Shown here piece by piece: positions 18,595 through 27,197 of a stretch of 64,000 nucleotides of DNA. Origin of the DNA: a virus; the IMG/VR virus record IMGVR_UViG_3300032307_001129, positions 1 through 64,000 of that record; one strand, given 5' to 3'. Below the pieces are notes generated by a model that was given only the letters and a program-made list of their open reading frames with translations, had not been told where the DNA came from and did no database searches. The position numbers and the translations under genes are program-made. Every line of letters begins with the position of its first letter. The first letter of the stretch is position 1.

Positions 18595-20064
18595 ATGAAT
18601 TCAAATATAATAAACGAAATATTAAAAGGTTATATAATCGCTGCTCTTTGGACTGAAGAAGAAAGATTAAATGATGAATATGGGGTTGATGATGAACTTA
18701 TATATGGTGATAATGATGATGACGAACTTGAAAAAATAATAAATTTATCATCAAATATTAATAAAAAAGGGTTTGATACATTTACAAAAGAAGACATTGA
18801 AGATAATTCATTAATTAAAGCATACAGAGATATAAAAGAATTTATTAAAAAAGTTGGTGAGGATACAATAGAATCTGCAATAACTGAAGATAATGTAGAA
18901 CCTGATACAATTGGTCATGATTTATGGTTAACAAGAAATGGTCATGGTGCTGGTTTTTTTGATGGTCACTATGATGAGGAAAGAGAAGAAAAATTCCTTA
19001 ACGCGTCAAGAGAAATGGGTTCTGTTGATTTGTATATTAATGAAAACGGTAAATTATCGTTTTCAAACGAACATGTTTTTGAAAATAAAAACAATAATAT
19101 GAAAATATTAGTAAACGAAGAAGATTTAAAATACATAGAGGAATCTATTATGAATGGTCTAATTATTAAAGAAGACCTAAGAAGGTGGTTTAAGGAAAAA
19201 TGGGTGGACGTATCTAAAAAGGTAGATGGTAAACATCCTCCTTGTGGTAGAAAAGAGGCAAAAGATAAAGGATATCCAAAATGTAGACCATCTAAGAAAG
19301 TATCAAAAGACACACCAAAAACTGCTGGTTCATATTCAAAGAAAGAAAAAAAATCAATGACTTCTCAAAAAAGAAGTGCTGAAAAAAAAGACCCAAAAGT
19401 AGGTAAAGGTAATTTACCTACAATGACTAGATTTGATGAGAATAGAGTAATAAATTTGAAATTACCTGAAATAAGTGAAAAAAATTTATCACCTACATTA
19501 AATGTATTAAATGAATCAAAAATAAATCTGAGTGAAGGACTACAATATCATTTAAAAAATGAAAAACAAATCATTGAAAATGTGTACAGAGTTTATTCAG
19601 AAAAATTTTTTGAATTATTTAATGAATCTAGAGAATTGGTAAATAAAAACATATTAAACGTTTTTGGTGATGATAAAGTACTTTTAAAAACTGACATAGG
19701 TAAAACAGGTATATATGAAGGTAATGAAGTTTATTTAGATATACCATTTGTTTTAGATGAAGAAGAATATTTAGTTGAAGCAAAACATAGAGGTAAAGAA
19801 GTAAAATTAAACAAACCATTTAGAACACCAGGTGGTCCGAAAAAATTTGCTGTTTATGTTAAAAGTCCAGGTGGTAACATTAAAAAAGTTACTTTTGGTG
19901 ACCCTAATTTAAGGGTTAGAAATAATAATAAAGCGGCTGCTAAATCATTTAGGGCAAGACACAAATGTGACCAAAAGAAAGATAGGACAACCGCTGGATG
20001 GTGGAGTTGCAATGTATCTAGATATAGGAAGGTGCTCGGCATCAAAAGCTCAAATTCTTGGTAG
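18595..20064 (+). CDS. Multidomain, Cys-containing basic protein, probable virion cargo
   Basis: This 489-residue protein combines several modules: an acidic helical part (1-160), a block at about 200-280 with KWVDVSKKVDGKHPPCGRKE and YPKCRPSKKV that matches the layout of DUF5872-like basic phage domains, and a C-terminal block (about 420-489) with VTFGDPNLRVRNNNKAAAKS, FRARHKCDQ and WWSCN. The two Cys pairs could bind zinc. A second Met (MKILVNEEDL, at about residue 168) begins what looks like another complete protein start, so the gene may be a fusion of two. INE at residues 6-8 could be a cleavage site. Confidence 0.6.
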   Translation: MNSNIINEILKGYIIAALWTEEERLNDEYGVDDELIYGDNDDDELEKIINLSSNINKKGFDTFTKEDIEDNSLIKAYRDIKEFIKKVGEDTIESAITEDNVEPDTIGHDLWLTRNGHGAGFFDGHYDEEREEKFLNASREMGSVDLYINENGKLSFSNEHVFENKNNNMKILVNEEDLKYIEESIMNGLIIKEDLRRWFKEKWVDVSKKVDGKHPPCGRKEAKDKGYPKCRPSKKVSKDTPKTAGSYSKKEKKSMTSQKRSAEKKDPKVGKGNLPTMTRFDENRVINLKLPEISEKNLSPTLNVLNESKINLSEGLQYHLKNEKQIIENVYRVYSEKFFELFNESRELVNKNILNVFGDDKVLLKTDIGKTGIYEGNEVYLDIPFVLDEEEYLVEAKHRGKEVKLNKPFRTPGGPKKFAVYVKSPGGNIKKVTFGDPNLRVRNNNKAAAKSFRARHKCDQKKDRTTAGWWSCNVSRYRKVLGIKSSNSW

Positions 20065-20077
20065 TAAATAAAAAATT

Positions 20078-20344
20078 ATGGAATTACCTTTTTCTGAAAA
20101 AATAAATAATGGGTTTTATATTAGAACATTTTCATCGGATTTAAATGAGAATGAATTGAAATGGCATTTTGATGAAGAAGATAGAATTGTTATATGTGAA
20201 AACGATACTGATTGGTTATTTCAATTTGATAATGAATTACCGATTACAATAAATAAAAATAAACCAATTTTTATCCAAAAAAATATTTATCATAGGATAA
20301 TAAAAGGTACTAATAATTTAAAACTTAAAATTAAAAAACTATGA
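20078..20344 (+). CDS. Cupin-like small protein
   Basis: The 88-residue product has the cupin-type order of strands: WHFDEEDRIVICENDTDW, then LFQFDNELPITINKNKPI and a final IFIQKNIYHRIIKGT. His and Glu residues stand at the usual metal positions, though only some are conserved. Similar small proteins occur in T4-like cyanophages (recollection). The activity is unknown. It overlaps the next gene by 4 nt. Confidence 0.65.
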   Translation: MELPFSEKINNGFYIRTFSSDLNENELKWHFDEEDRIVICENDTDWLFQFDNELPITINKNKPIFIQKNIYHRIIKGTNNLKLKIKKL

Positions 20345-21393
20345 AACTAATCACTTTATTAGAAAGTAAACAAACTGAAGAACTTGGAAAAAATATCCTT
20401 AAAGGTAAAGGAATACCTGAAAATGATATTGAAAATATTGTAAATGATTTTAAAAATGGAGATAGGTCTCAAAATCAAAAAAATATTCCAATAATGTGTT
20501 TTTTTTATGATTCCAATATACCCACTAATCAAATCATTAGTGAGATAAACGACTTTAATTTATTAATGGATAATAGAAAAATTACTACTGAAAATTTTGG
20601 TAAAAAGGGGTTAACAATTAAGTATAAAGGTACTAATGGAGAAGATATTGGAAAAACATATACACCAAATGATTGGTTATCTTTTACCGAACTTATTCAT
20701 GGTCAATTACAAATTTTTAATAGATCTAGAGAGAAATCTTCAGAATATGAAACTACTAAATATGATGAAGAAAAATCCGCTAACTTACCAATATACATGA
20801 AAGGAGATAATATTAATGTATATGAAGCTAAAGGTAAAAAAGATTGTATTAATTATACACACAGTTTAACAAATAAAACTTATACTTTTTGTATTGGTAG
20901 AACTGAACCATCACAAAATATGTATAATAGTTATAGAAATACTAGATCAGCTAAATTTTATTATATTGTAGATTTAAATAAAATGGATAAACCAAACGAT
21001 CCATTACATATGGTTGTCTTACAAACAAATTTATTACCACAAAAAAGTATTACTTTAACGGATGCAAATAATACTTCTGGTAACATTGCGGAATATGGAT
21101 CAGAGGTTGATGGATATTTAGAATATTTAAAGTCAAAAGGTATTGATACGGATAAATTTGAATATTCTGAATTAACTGAAACTGAAAAGTATACAAATAG
21201 ATTGGTTGGTCAACCAATTGGTGAGTTAGAAACTCTTTTAAATTTAGATAACCCATCAAATCCAAACTATAAAAAACCTGATATTGAAATTGAATCTGAT
21301 TTAGAAAATTATTATTTAGGTCAATATATTGACCGTGGTCACACTTTAACCGATAAACAATTTGATTATTTCTTGAGTGTAAGTAAAGATTAA
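20341..21393 (+). CDS. Unknown protein, probable packaged effector
   Basis: A 350-residue protein beginning MKLITLLESK, where LLE|S fits a prohead-protease site. The central block (about 155-235) has VYEAKGKKDCINYTHSL, FCIGRTEPSQNMYNSYRN and KFYYIVDLNKMDKPNDPLHM; I recall this block in many jumbo-phage proteins, where it precedes repeat domains. The block's Arg, Asn-Met-Tyr and Tyr residues suggest an enzymatic or binding site, perhaps nucleotide-related, but no family is assigned. It lies just before three paralogous repeat genes. Confidence 0.55.
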   Translation: MKLITLLESKQTEELGKNILKGKGIPENDIENIVNDFKNGDRSQNQKNIPIMCFFYDSNIPTNQIISEINDFNLLMDNRKITTENFGKKGLTIKYKGTNGEDIGKTYTPNDWLSFTELIHGQLQIFNRSREKSSEYETTKYDEEKSANLPIYMKGDNINVYEAKGKKDCINYTHSLTNKTYTFCIGRTEPSQNMYNSYRNTRSAKFYYIVDLNKMDKPNDPLHMVVLQTNLLPQKSITLTDANNTSGNIAEYGSEVDGYLEYLKSKGIDTDKFEYSELTETEKYTNRLVGQPIGELETLLNLDNPSNPNYKKPDIEIESDLENYYLGQYIDRGHTLTDKQFDYFLSVSKD

Positions 21394-21407
21394 ATTTAGA
21401 TAATGAT

Positions 21408-22265
21408 ATGAAACATTCAGAAGTATTAAGTAGATATGTAAATTCAGGAAAACATATACCAGAAGAACAATATGAACGTTTAACAACAGTATTAAAGAAA
21501 TCTTATCTTAGAATAAGAAGTGTTGCCGGTTTTAAAGATTGGGAATATGAATTTATAAGTGATAATCAAAGAATTAACTATATTGAAAAAAAAGGTGTAA
21601 AATTAGAAAAAGATGACGCAAAGGATTTACTTAAATATTCAATTAATAAAGACCTTATTGCAACAAAAATTATTGATGTAAAGGGTGAAAATTTGAATTA
21701 TAACGATATAAATAATTTACTTAAATATTCAGAGAATAAAGATGATATTGCTACAAAAATTATTGATGTAAAGCGTGAAAAATGGAATTATACCGATGTA
21801 GACTTTTTACTTAATTATTCAATTAATAAAGACGTTATTGCGAAAAAAATTATTGATGTAAAAGGTGAAAAATTGAATGTTTATGATATAGTAAAATTAG
21901 TTACTATTTTAAAAGATAATGAATATTATATCATACCTTTTATTTTAAAAATTATTGATGTAAAAGGTGAAAAATTGAATGATTTTGATATACACCATTT
22001 ACTTGAACACTCGGATAATAAAGATAAAATTGCAATAAAAATTATCGAATCAAAAGGTGAAAAATTAAATGATTATGATATAAACCAATTAATTAAACGT
22101 TCAGAAAATAAAGAATTAATAAAGAAAACGTTATTACAAAATGGTGTTGATTATAAATTAATAAATGATGTAATAACAAGTTATAATATAGATACCCCAT
22201 TAATACCAGACGATTACCAATCAATGTTACAAGAAATAAGAAGGATTAAAGAGATAATGATATGA
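21408..22265 (+). CDS. Tandem paralog 1: 30-residue helical repeat protein
   Basis: The 285-residue product starts with MKHSEVLSRYVNSG and LKKSYLRIRSVAG, which all three paralogs share, then has about six copies of a 30-residue unit of the form KIIDVKGEKLNxxDIxxLLxYSxNKDxIAT. The unit should form a helical solenoid. The C-terminal 50 residues (LINDVITSYNIDTPLIPDDY) are common to all three paralogs. The next gene overlaps by 4 nt (ATGA). Confidence 0.75.
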   Translation: MKHSEVLSRYVNSGKHIPEEQYERLTTVLKKSYLRIRSVAGFKDWEYEFISDNQRINYIEKKGVKLEKDDAKDLLKYSINKDLIATKIIDVKGENLNYNDINNLLKYSENKDDIATKIIDVKREKWNYTDVDFLLNYSINKDVIAKKIIDVKGEKLNVYDIVKLVTILKDNEYYIIPFILKIIDVKGEKLNDFDIHHLLEHSDNKDKIAIKIIESKGEKLNDYDINQLIKRSENKELIKKTLLQNGVDYKLINDVITSYNIDTPLIPDDYQSMLQEIRRIKEIMI

Positions 22266-22936
22266 AACATTCAGAAGTATTAAGTAGATATGTGAATACT
22301 GGACAACGAATACCAGAAAAACAATTTGACCGTTTAACACCAGTATTAAAGAAGTCTTATCTTAGAATGAGAGGGGTTGCCGTTAATTATTCTCGTTGGG
22401 AATTTAAAGTGATAAGTGATATTCAAAGAATCAATTATATTGAAAAAAAAGGTGAAAAGTTAGACCATATAGAAATAGAAGATTTACTTAAATATTCAGT
22501 TAATAAAGATGATATTGCCACAAAAATTATTGAAGCAAAAGGTGATACATTAAATAATGATGGTAACAGTTATTACTTTTTACTTGATTATTCACAAAAT
22601 AAAGACCTTATCTCAACAAAAATTATTGAAGCAAAAGGTAAAAAATTAGATAGTAACGAAATATTCTATTCACTTAAATATTCAGTTAATAAAGATGATA
22701 TTGCAACAAAAATTATTCGCACAAAAGATGAAAATTATAAAAAAATAGATATATCTTATTTACTTCAATTGTCACATAATAAAGAAATAATAAAAAAATT
22801 ATTGTTACAAAAAGGTATTGATTATAAATTAATAAATGATGTCATAACTAATGATGATATAGATATCCCATTAATACCAGACAATTACCAATCAATGTTA
22901 CAAGAAATAAGAAGGATTAAAGAGATAATGATATGA
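22262..22936 (+). CDS. Tandem paralog 2: 30-residue helical repeat protein
   Basis: The second copy has 224 residues and fewer repeats (about four) than paralog 1, while keeping the shared N-terminal MKHSEVLSRYVNTG and the shared C-terminus. Its repeats contain IATKIIEAKG instead of KIIDVKG. The gene is coupled on both sides by 4-nt overlaps. Confidence 0.75.
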   Translation: MKHSEVLSRYVNTGQRIPEKQFDRLTPVLKKSYLRMRGVAVNYSRWEFKVISDIQRINYIEKKGEKLDHIEIEDLLKYSVNKDDIATKIIEAKGDTLNNDGNSYYFLLDYSQNKDLISTKIIEAKGKKLDSNEIFYSLKYSVNKDDIATKIIRTKDENYKKIDISYLLQLSHNKEIIKKLLLQKGIDYKLINDVITNDDIDIPLIPDNYQSMLQEIRRIKEIMI

Positions 22937-23682
22937 AACATTCAGAAGTATTAAGTAGATATGTGAATACCGGTACACAAATACCAGAAAAACAATATGA
23001 CCGTTTAACACCAGTGTTAAAGAAGTCTTATCTTAGAATGAGAAGGGTTGCAGGTTATGACGGTTGGGAATTTAAATTTTTAACTGATGATGAAAGAATA
23101 AAATCTATTGAAAAAAAAGGTAAAGAATTACTTCAAAATGAAATAAATTATTTACTTTATAGTTCAAATGATAATGACCTTATTGCAACAAAAATTATTG
23201 ATGTGAAAGGTGAAAAATTGAGTCATTATGATATATATCATTTAGTTAAACGATCAAAAAGTATAGATAATATCGCAATAAAAATTATTGAAGTAAAAGG
23301 TGAAGATTTGGATTATAATGATATACATGAATTAATTCATTATTCACGTAATAAAGACCTTATTGCAACAAAAATTATTGATGTAAAAGGTGAAAAATTG
23401 TGGTCACAAGAAATAAAAATTTTACTTCAATATACTTCTGAAAACATTGAAGTAAAAATAATTCAAACAAAAGAAATTAAATTAAGTAAAATCGATATAA
23501 ATAATTTACTTACATATTCAAAAGATAAAGAATTAATAAAGAAATTATTATTACAAAAAGGTATTGATTATAAATTAATAAATGATGTAATAACAAGTTA
23601 TAATATAGATACCCCATTAATACCAGACAATTACCAATCAATGTTAAATGAGATAAAAAGGATTAAAGAGATAATGAAATAA
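22933..23682 (+). CDS. Tandem paralog 3: 30-residue helical repeat protein
   Basis: The third copy has 249 residues with about five repeats and is the last gene of the plus-strand operon. It converges on the truncated dCMP deaminase fragment, which begins 6 nt downstream on the other strand. Differences between the three copies are concentrated in the repeats, as expected if they vary by recombination. Confidence 0.75.
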   Translation: MKHSEVLSRYVNTGTQIPEKQYDRLTPVLKKSYLRMRRVAGYDGWEFKFLTDDERIKSIEKKGKELLQNEINYLLYSSNDNDLIATKIIDVKGEKLSHYDIYHLVKRSKSIDNIAIKIIEVKGEDLDYNDIHELIHYSRNKDLIATKIIDVKGEKLWSQEIKILLQYTSENIEVKIIQTKEIKLSKIDINNLLTYSKDKELIKKLLLQKGIDYKLINDVITSYNIDTPLIPDNYQSMLNEIKRIKEIMK

Positions 23683-23688
23683 ATATTT

Positions 23689-23850
23689 TTAATAAAAATA
23701 TACTATCACATTACATTCATTAAATAACTTCATACTTTTTTCTTGAGATTCTTCCCATTTCTCTTTATTCTTTGTTGTACATTCTTTTTTACACCAAACG
23801 ACTTGTATCCCCACATTTACAATGGCTCGAGCACAGTCCATACAGGGTAC
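23689..23850 (-). pseudogene. Displaced 3' end of a second dCMP deaminase gene
   Basis: The minus strand from 23850 to the TAA at 23689 reads 53 codons beginning VPCMDCARAIVNVGIQVVWC and ending NECNVIVYFY. This aligns without gaps to residues 94-146 of the intact deaminase at 24732-25172, from the catalytic PCxxC motif to the stop, with 23 of 53 residues identical. A TGA lies directly before the first codon, and there is no start. The fragment appears to be the original 3' end cut off by insertion of the endonuclease cassette. Its GC content at the 5' part is visibly higher than in its surroundings. Confidence 0.85.
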
Positions 23851-23861
23851 TCAAATGACAG

Positions 23862-24710
23862 TTAACTACGTTCAATATTCCAATTATATCCTAAATAGTT
23901 AGAATTGGATATTATTTTTCTTTTAAAAGTTGTTAATGGTATTTTAAAATAATTAGAGGCAGATTTGAAAGATTCAAAATGTAAACTTTCGTGTTGATTT
24001 TCAATATTTATCGAAACACTATCACCTAAACTTTTATTTAATGTATCAATCATTTTTTTAAATTCATTATATTTTTCCCATTTTCTTTTTAGATATATTG
24101 ATGAGTCTTTATATAAAAAATCTAAAAATTTATTTACATTCCTATTACCACAAATCCTTAAATCAAATATATTTTTTTCATCTTTATACCTTTTTGATAA
24201 GTTACATTTAATCTTTAAATTATTATAAATAAAATCACTAAAAAAATTAAAAAATTCAATTGTACAACAAATATTTATTGTAGAATTAAATGTATTTCTT
24301 GTTTTATAAAATGTAATTGATCCATCACCATCATAATATCCCCTTAAAAAATGTATTAATAGATTATTGTTTATTTTATCAAGTTTATTTGGGGTTGCGG
24401 TTAAACTTTTATTTTGATTGACTCCCAATTTTTTTAAATCATTTACTATTTTTTTTCTTGTTATTAATAATCGATATTGATTTTTAGTGTTTTTTTCTTT
24501 TCTTTTTATTAATTGTAATGGTTTATTAGTATTAATAGAAGTTTTTAATTTTTCTAAAATATCAATATCATTATACTGTAGTGTTAATGACATATAATTT
24601 CTTTTCTCATTTAAATATCCATCGGCAAAAATAATACCTAAAAAATACGATTTTTCTTCATTATCTATATCCTCAAAATATTTCTCATTAATTTCATAAA
24701 ATGGTTTCAT
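23862..24710 (-). CDS. LAGLIDADG homing endonuclease
   Basis: The 282-residue protein has two LAGLIDADG motifs, FLGIIFADGYL (23-33) and FLRGYYDGDGSI (121-132), each with the acidic catalytic residue, so it should act as a monomer with two active sites. The C-terminal 50 residues (SLHFESFKSASNYFKIPLTT and after) look like a NUMOD1-type DNA-binding element. It is free-standing, with its own start and a TATTTATA motif 4 nt before the ATG. It lies between an intact dCMP deaminase and a displaced deaminase 3' end. Confidence 0.9.
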   Translation of the reverse strand: MKPFYEINEKYFEDIDNEEKSYFLGIIFADGYLNEKRNYMSLTLQYNDIDILEKLKTSINTNKPLQLIKRKEKNTKNQYRLLITRKKIVNDLKKLGVNQNKSLTATPNKLDKINNNLLIHFLRGYYDGDGSITFYKTRNTFNSTINICCTIEFFNFFSDFIYNNLKIKCNLSKRYKDEKNIFDLRICGNRNVNKFLDFLYKDSSIYLKRKWEKYNEFKKMIDTLNKSLGDSVSINIENQHESLHFESFKSASNYFKIPLTTFKRKIISNSNYLGYNWNIERS

Positions 24711-24714
24711 ACTA

Positions 24715-24722
24715 TATAAATA
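24715..24722 (-). promoter_or_regulatory. Late-type TATTTATA motif
   Basis: A perfect motif, 4 nt before the endonuclease ATG. It lies in the short gap after the deaminase stop, suggesting that the endonuclease is expressed late and independently. Confidence 0.5.
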
Positions 24723-24731
24723 TACTCAATT

Positions 24732-25172
24732 TTAATAAAAATTTAATTTTATATTACATTCTTTAAACATTTCTAATGTTTTCTTTTTGGATTCAATCCA
24801 ATGATTTCCTTTAACATCATCTTCGATATTTTTACAAAAAACTTCCACAATACCACTATTAATTATTAATTTAGCACAATCTGAACATGGAACACCACAA
24901 GTCAAATATATTTTTGAGTTTTTTAATGAAACACCAATTCTAGCTGCGTTAACAATTGAATTTGCCTCAGCATGAATCATCCAAAAGTATTTTTCAGGTC
25001 TTTCCTGTCTTTCTTTTATGGTGTCGTCTAAACCCCTCGGAAATGAGTTATATCCTGTCGATAAGACTTCATTATCCATACCAACAATAATAGCACCTAT
25101 TTGTGTTGATTCGTCTTTAGACTTCAATTTTATCTGTTCTGCAATGTTTAAAAAATATTCGGTCCAGTTCAT
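24732..25172 (-). CDS. dCMP deaminase
   Basis: Converts dCMP to dUMP for dTMP synthesis. The zinc-binding and catalytic motifs are complete: HAE (67-69) and PCSDC (95-99), with the 146-residue length usual for phage deaminases. The C-terminal 53 residues have a diverged second copy downstream of the endonuclease gene, so this 3' end may be an imported replacement fused to the original 5' part. It starts 4 nt inside the upstream small gene. Partner of the dUTPase at 7128. Confidence 0.93.
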   Translation of the reverse strand: MNWTEYFLNIAEQIKLKSKDESTQIGAIIVGMDNEVLSTGYNSFPRGLDDTIKERQERPEKYFWMIHAEANSIVNAARIGVSLKNSKIYLTCGVPCSDCAKLIINSGIVEVFCKNIEDDVKGNHWIESKKKTLEMFKECNIKLNFY

Positions 25173-25366
25173 GATAATTTTTGTTTGGATATATAATGTA
25201 GTTTGTTGTTTTGGTATAAACCAATATTTTGGGCAATACCTTTTTCTACTAATTTACCTATTTCAGTAAAACTTTTGGTATCGTTTAATGAAATTCCAAT
25301 AATGAATTTTTCATTATCAACTTTTTCGTAAGTTACTGGTTTTATGATTTTACTTTGGTCTTCCAT
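25169..25366 (-). CDS. Small hypothetical protein
   Basis: A 65-residue protein with no recognised domain, containing ITYEK-like and GISLNDTKSFTEIGKL segments. It is coupled by an ATGA overlap to the dCMP deaminase, so a link to nucleotide metabolism is possible. Function unknown. Confidence 0.5.
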   Translation of the reverse strand: MEDQSKIIKPVTYEKVDNEKFIIGISLNDTKSFTEIGKLVEKGIAQNIGLYQNNKLHYISKQKLS

Positions 25367-25404
25367 TTTTTTTAATGCAAATATAATAATTAAAATTAAT
25401 AAAA

Positions 25405-25434
25405 AAAGGGAATCCCTTTCGAGATTCCCTTTAT
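25405..25434 (-). terminator. Terminator after the capsid gene
   Basis: A 10-bp stem (AAAGGGAATC pairing with GATTCCCTTT) with a loop of about 8 nt is followed on the minus strand by a T-run. It lies 20-50 nt past the gp23 stop. Confidence 0.85.
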
Positions 25435-25454
25435 ATGTTTAAGAGTAATTAATA

Positions 25455-27173
25455 TTATCTTAATGTTTCAGTTCCAAATGTAGTCAAACCAAATACGTCA
25501 ATTACACCATAGTAACGGTTATTAACCATTTTCTTTGCGTAACGAGTCATAATACCCTTAATTGGGGTAAAGTTAAATGGGTTATACATAGTTGGAGTCA
25601 ACTGTAATGGTACGTAAGGTGCGTAAATATAACCTGCGTCCAATAATGATTTTCCTTTATGACCAATCATAATTTTACCTGCTGGTAAATATGGGTCACG
25701 GAATACTTGGTAACGACCAGCTAATGAACCAATTTTCTCAATACCCATGTTGTATTGGTCTTGCTCAGGATGTGCGTTTGATACGTGGAAATATTCCAAA
25801 TCATCAAATACTGCAGATACTTCAGAAGATACTACAACCCAGTTAGCTCCACCACGAAGAGTTGTCTTGTGGATTTGTGCTGAAATTTGGTTAATTTTGG
25901 TTACCAATGTTTGGTTCCAATCTTTTTGAGTATAACCCAAGAATGGTGTATTACCAGTTGCACCATATCTCCATTCATTATAATCCCACTTGCTTCTCCA
26001 TGCAGCACCCTTACGGATATCACGAAGAATTTCACGGTCGATTTCTGCAGCAATTTGTTCAGACAATAAAGCCGTTAATTCTGCCTCAGCATCGATATTA
26101 TGGAATGCAGATACGTCTTGAGCAAGTTCAGGAGACCAGCTAGCCCTTAACTTTCTTTCAGTAACTGATACAGTTACAGACTGAAGGTCAAATGATACTT
26201 CACCAATTTCTTCTTCAAATTCTAAAGATGCATATGTTTTATAAGTAATCTTAAAATTAGCAATTGCTAAGTCGTTAGAACTAAAATCAGAACCTGCAAA
26301 TCCTGTAGTTGCGTCATAAGTTTCTAGATCTACACTTAAATAGATTTTTCCTTCTTCATCACAAATATCATTATATTTTTCAAGATTCGATCCAGATTTT
26401 TGACCGTATTCAATAAGACCTTTACCATATTTTTGTGTTACAACATTAAAGTTTTTAACACCATTATTACCTGTGGTATTTCCAGTAATTTCAACAGATA
26501 ATGAAGCTAAAAATTCCTCGGTATCCATAACGTTTCCATCGGCACCAACTAATTTACCTTGTCCAGCCTTTGTAAAACCACTTACAACAACAATTGCATT
26601 AGATACTGACGCACCACTTAAAGCGGTTGTAGTTTCTGATGGTACACCACCACTAAAAGTAACAAATGCAAATGGTGTGGTAGTTGTAACAGTTGCGGTT
26701 CCTCTTGAATAATCAAAAAGACCTTGGTCAGCTGAGTCACTCTCTTCATAAAAACGGTCATAAAGACTTCTTGTAGAAGTGTAACCAGCAGCAGGGTCAG
26801 TTTCGTTACTTGGATAACCGAAAGGTGCTGCTTTAGTATCTTGAATTTTAGGTACAAAGAAGAACAATTTACCAATAGGTAAATTCATCGCTTGTACAGA
26901 CACGATATCGTTAGCTAACAATTTAGAAAACACCCTACGAATGATAGGGAATACAACTGTTTCAAATGAACCACTTGCGTCAGAAACCGCAGCTTCGTTA
27001 ATTAAATAACTTGCTTGGTTTTCATATAATTGTGCTACGTTATCTTTTTGGTGACCGTCAAGTCCTTCTAGGAAACCGAGGTCGTTCCATTTTTTAATGG
27101 TATCTTCTTTGATAACACGTAGGTGTTTTAAACCAATGTTACCAACCATACCAGATTCTAATAATGCTCCCAT
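25455..27173 (-). CDS. g23: Major capsid protein, gp23-like
   Basis: The 572-residue product matches T4 gp23 in its N-terminal organisation: a charged leader, then SYLINE|AAVSDASGSF and TVVFPIIRRVFSKLLANDIV, then VQAMNLPIGKLFFFVPK. The LINE|A at residues 57-61 fits the T4 prohead-protease rule and stands close to the T4 cleavage after residue 65. Later landmarks are LRASWSPELAQDVSAFH and the C-terminal FTPIKGIMTRYAKKMVNNRY, both typical of the family. The gene is about 50 residues longer than T4 gp23. It is the last gene of the head operon and has a strong terminator. Confidence 0.95.
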   Translation of the reverse strand: MGALLESGMVGNIGLKHLRVIKEDTIKKWNDLGFLEGLDGHQKDNVAQLYENQASYLINEAAVSDASGSFETVVFPIIRRVFSKLLANDIVSVQAMNLPIGKLFFFVPKIQDTKAAPFGYPSNETDPAAGYTSTRSLYDRFYEESDSADQGLFDYSRGTATVTTTTPFAFVTFSGGVPSETTTALSGASVSNAIVVVSGFTKAGQGKLVGADGNVMDTEEFLASLSVEITGNTTGNNGVKNFNVVTQKYGKGLIEYGQKSGSNLEKYNDICDEEGKIYLSVDLETYDATTGFAGSDFSSNDLAIANFKITYKTYASLEFEEEIGEVSFDLQSVTVSVTERKLRASWSPELAQDVSAFHNIDAEAELTALLSEQIAAEIDREILRDIRKGAAWRSKWDYNEWRYGATGNTPFLGYTQKDWNQTLVTKINQISAQIHKTTLRGGANWVVVSSEVSAVFDDLEYFHVSNAHPEQDQYNMGIEKIGSLAGRYQVFRDPYLPAGKIMIGHKGKSLLDAGYIYAPYVPLQLTPTMYNPFNFTPIKGIMTRYAKKMVNNRYYGVIDVFGLTTFGTETLR

Positions 27174-27197
27174 TTTTAATTTTTTAATTTTAATTTT

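Larger units (their letters stand above)
23851..24893 (-). mobile_element. Homing-endonuclease cassette with imported dCMP deaminase 3' end (inferred extent)
   Basis: The right boundary is placed at codon 94 of the intact deaminase (VPC), and the left boundary at the point where the displaced copy begins at the same codon. Between them lie a replacement 3' coding end and the LAGLIDADG gene. The arrangement matches endonuclease elements of fungal mitochondria that bring a duplicate gene terminus with them. The outer boundary is inferred from the alignment and not from a repeat. Confidence 0.5.

Noticed and set aside
21600-23600. Periodic 90-bp similarity that could suggest a repeat array
   Set aside because: It is coding: each 90-bp period is a 30-residue protein repeat inside three genes.
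23689-25172. Group I intron or intein in the dCMP deaminase gene
   Set aside because: The upstream deaminase is complete with its own 3' end and stop, the endonuclease has its own start and stop, and the displaced fragment begins after a TGA; splicing would not be needed.
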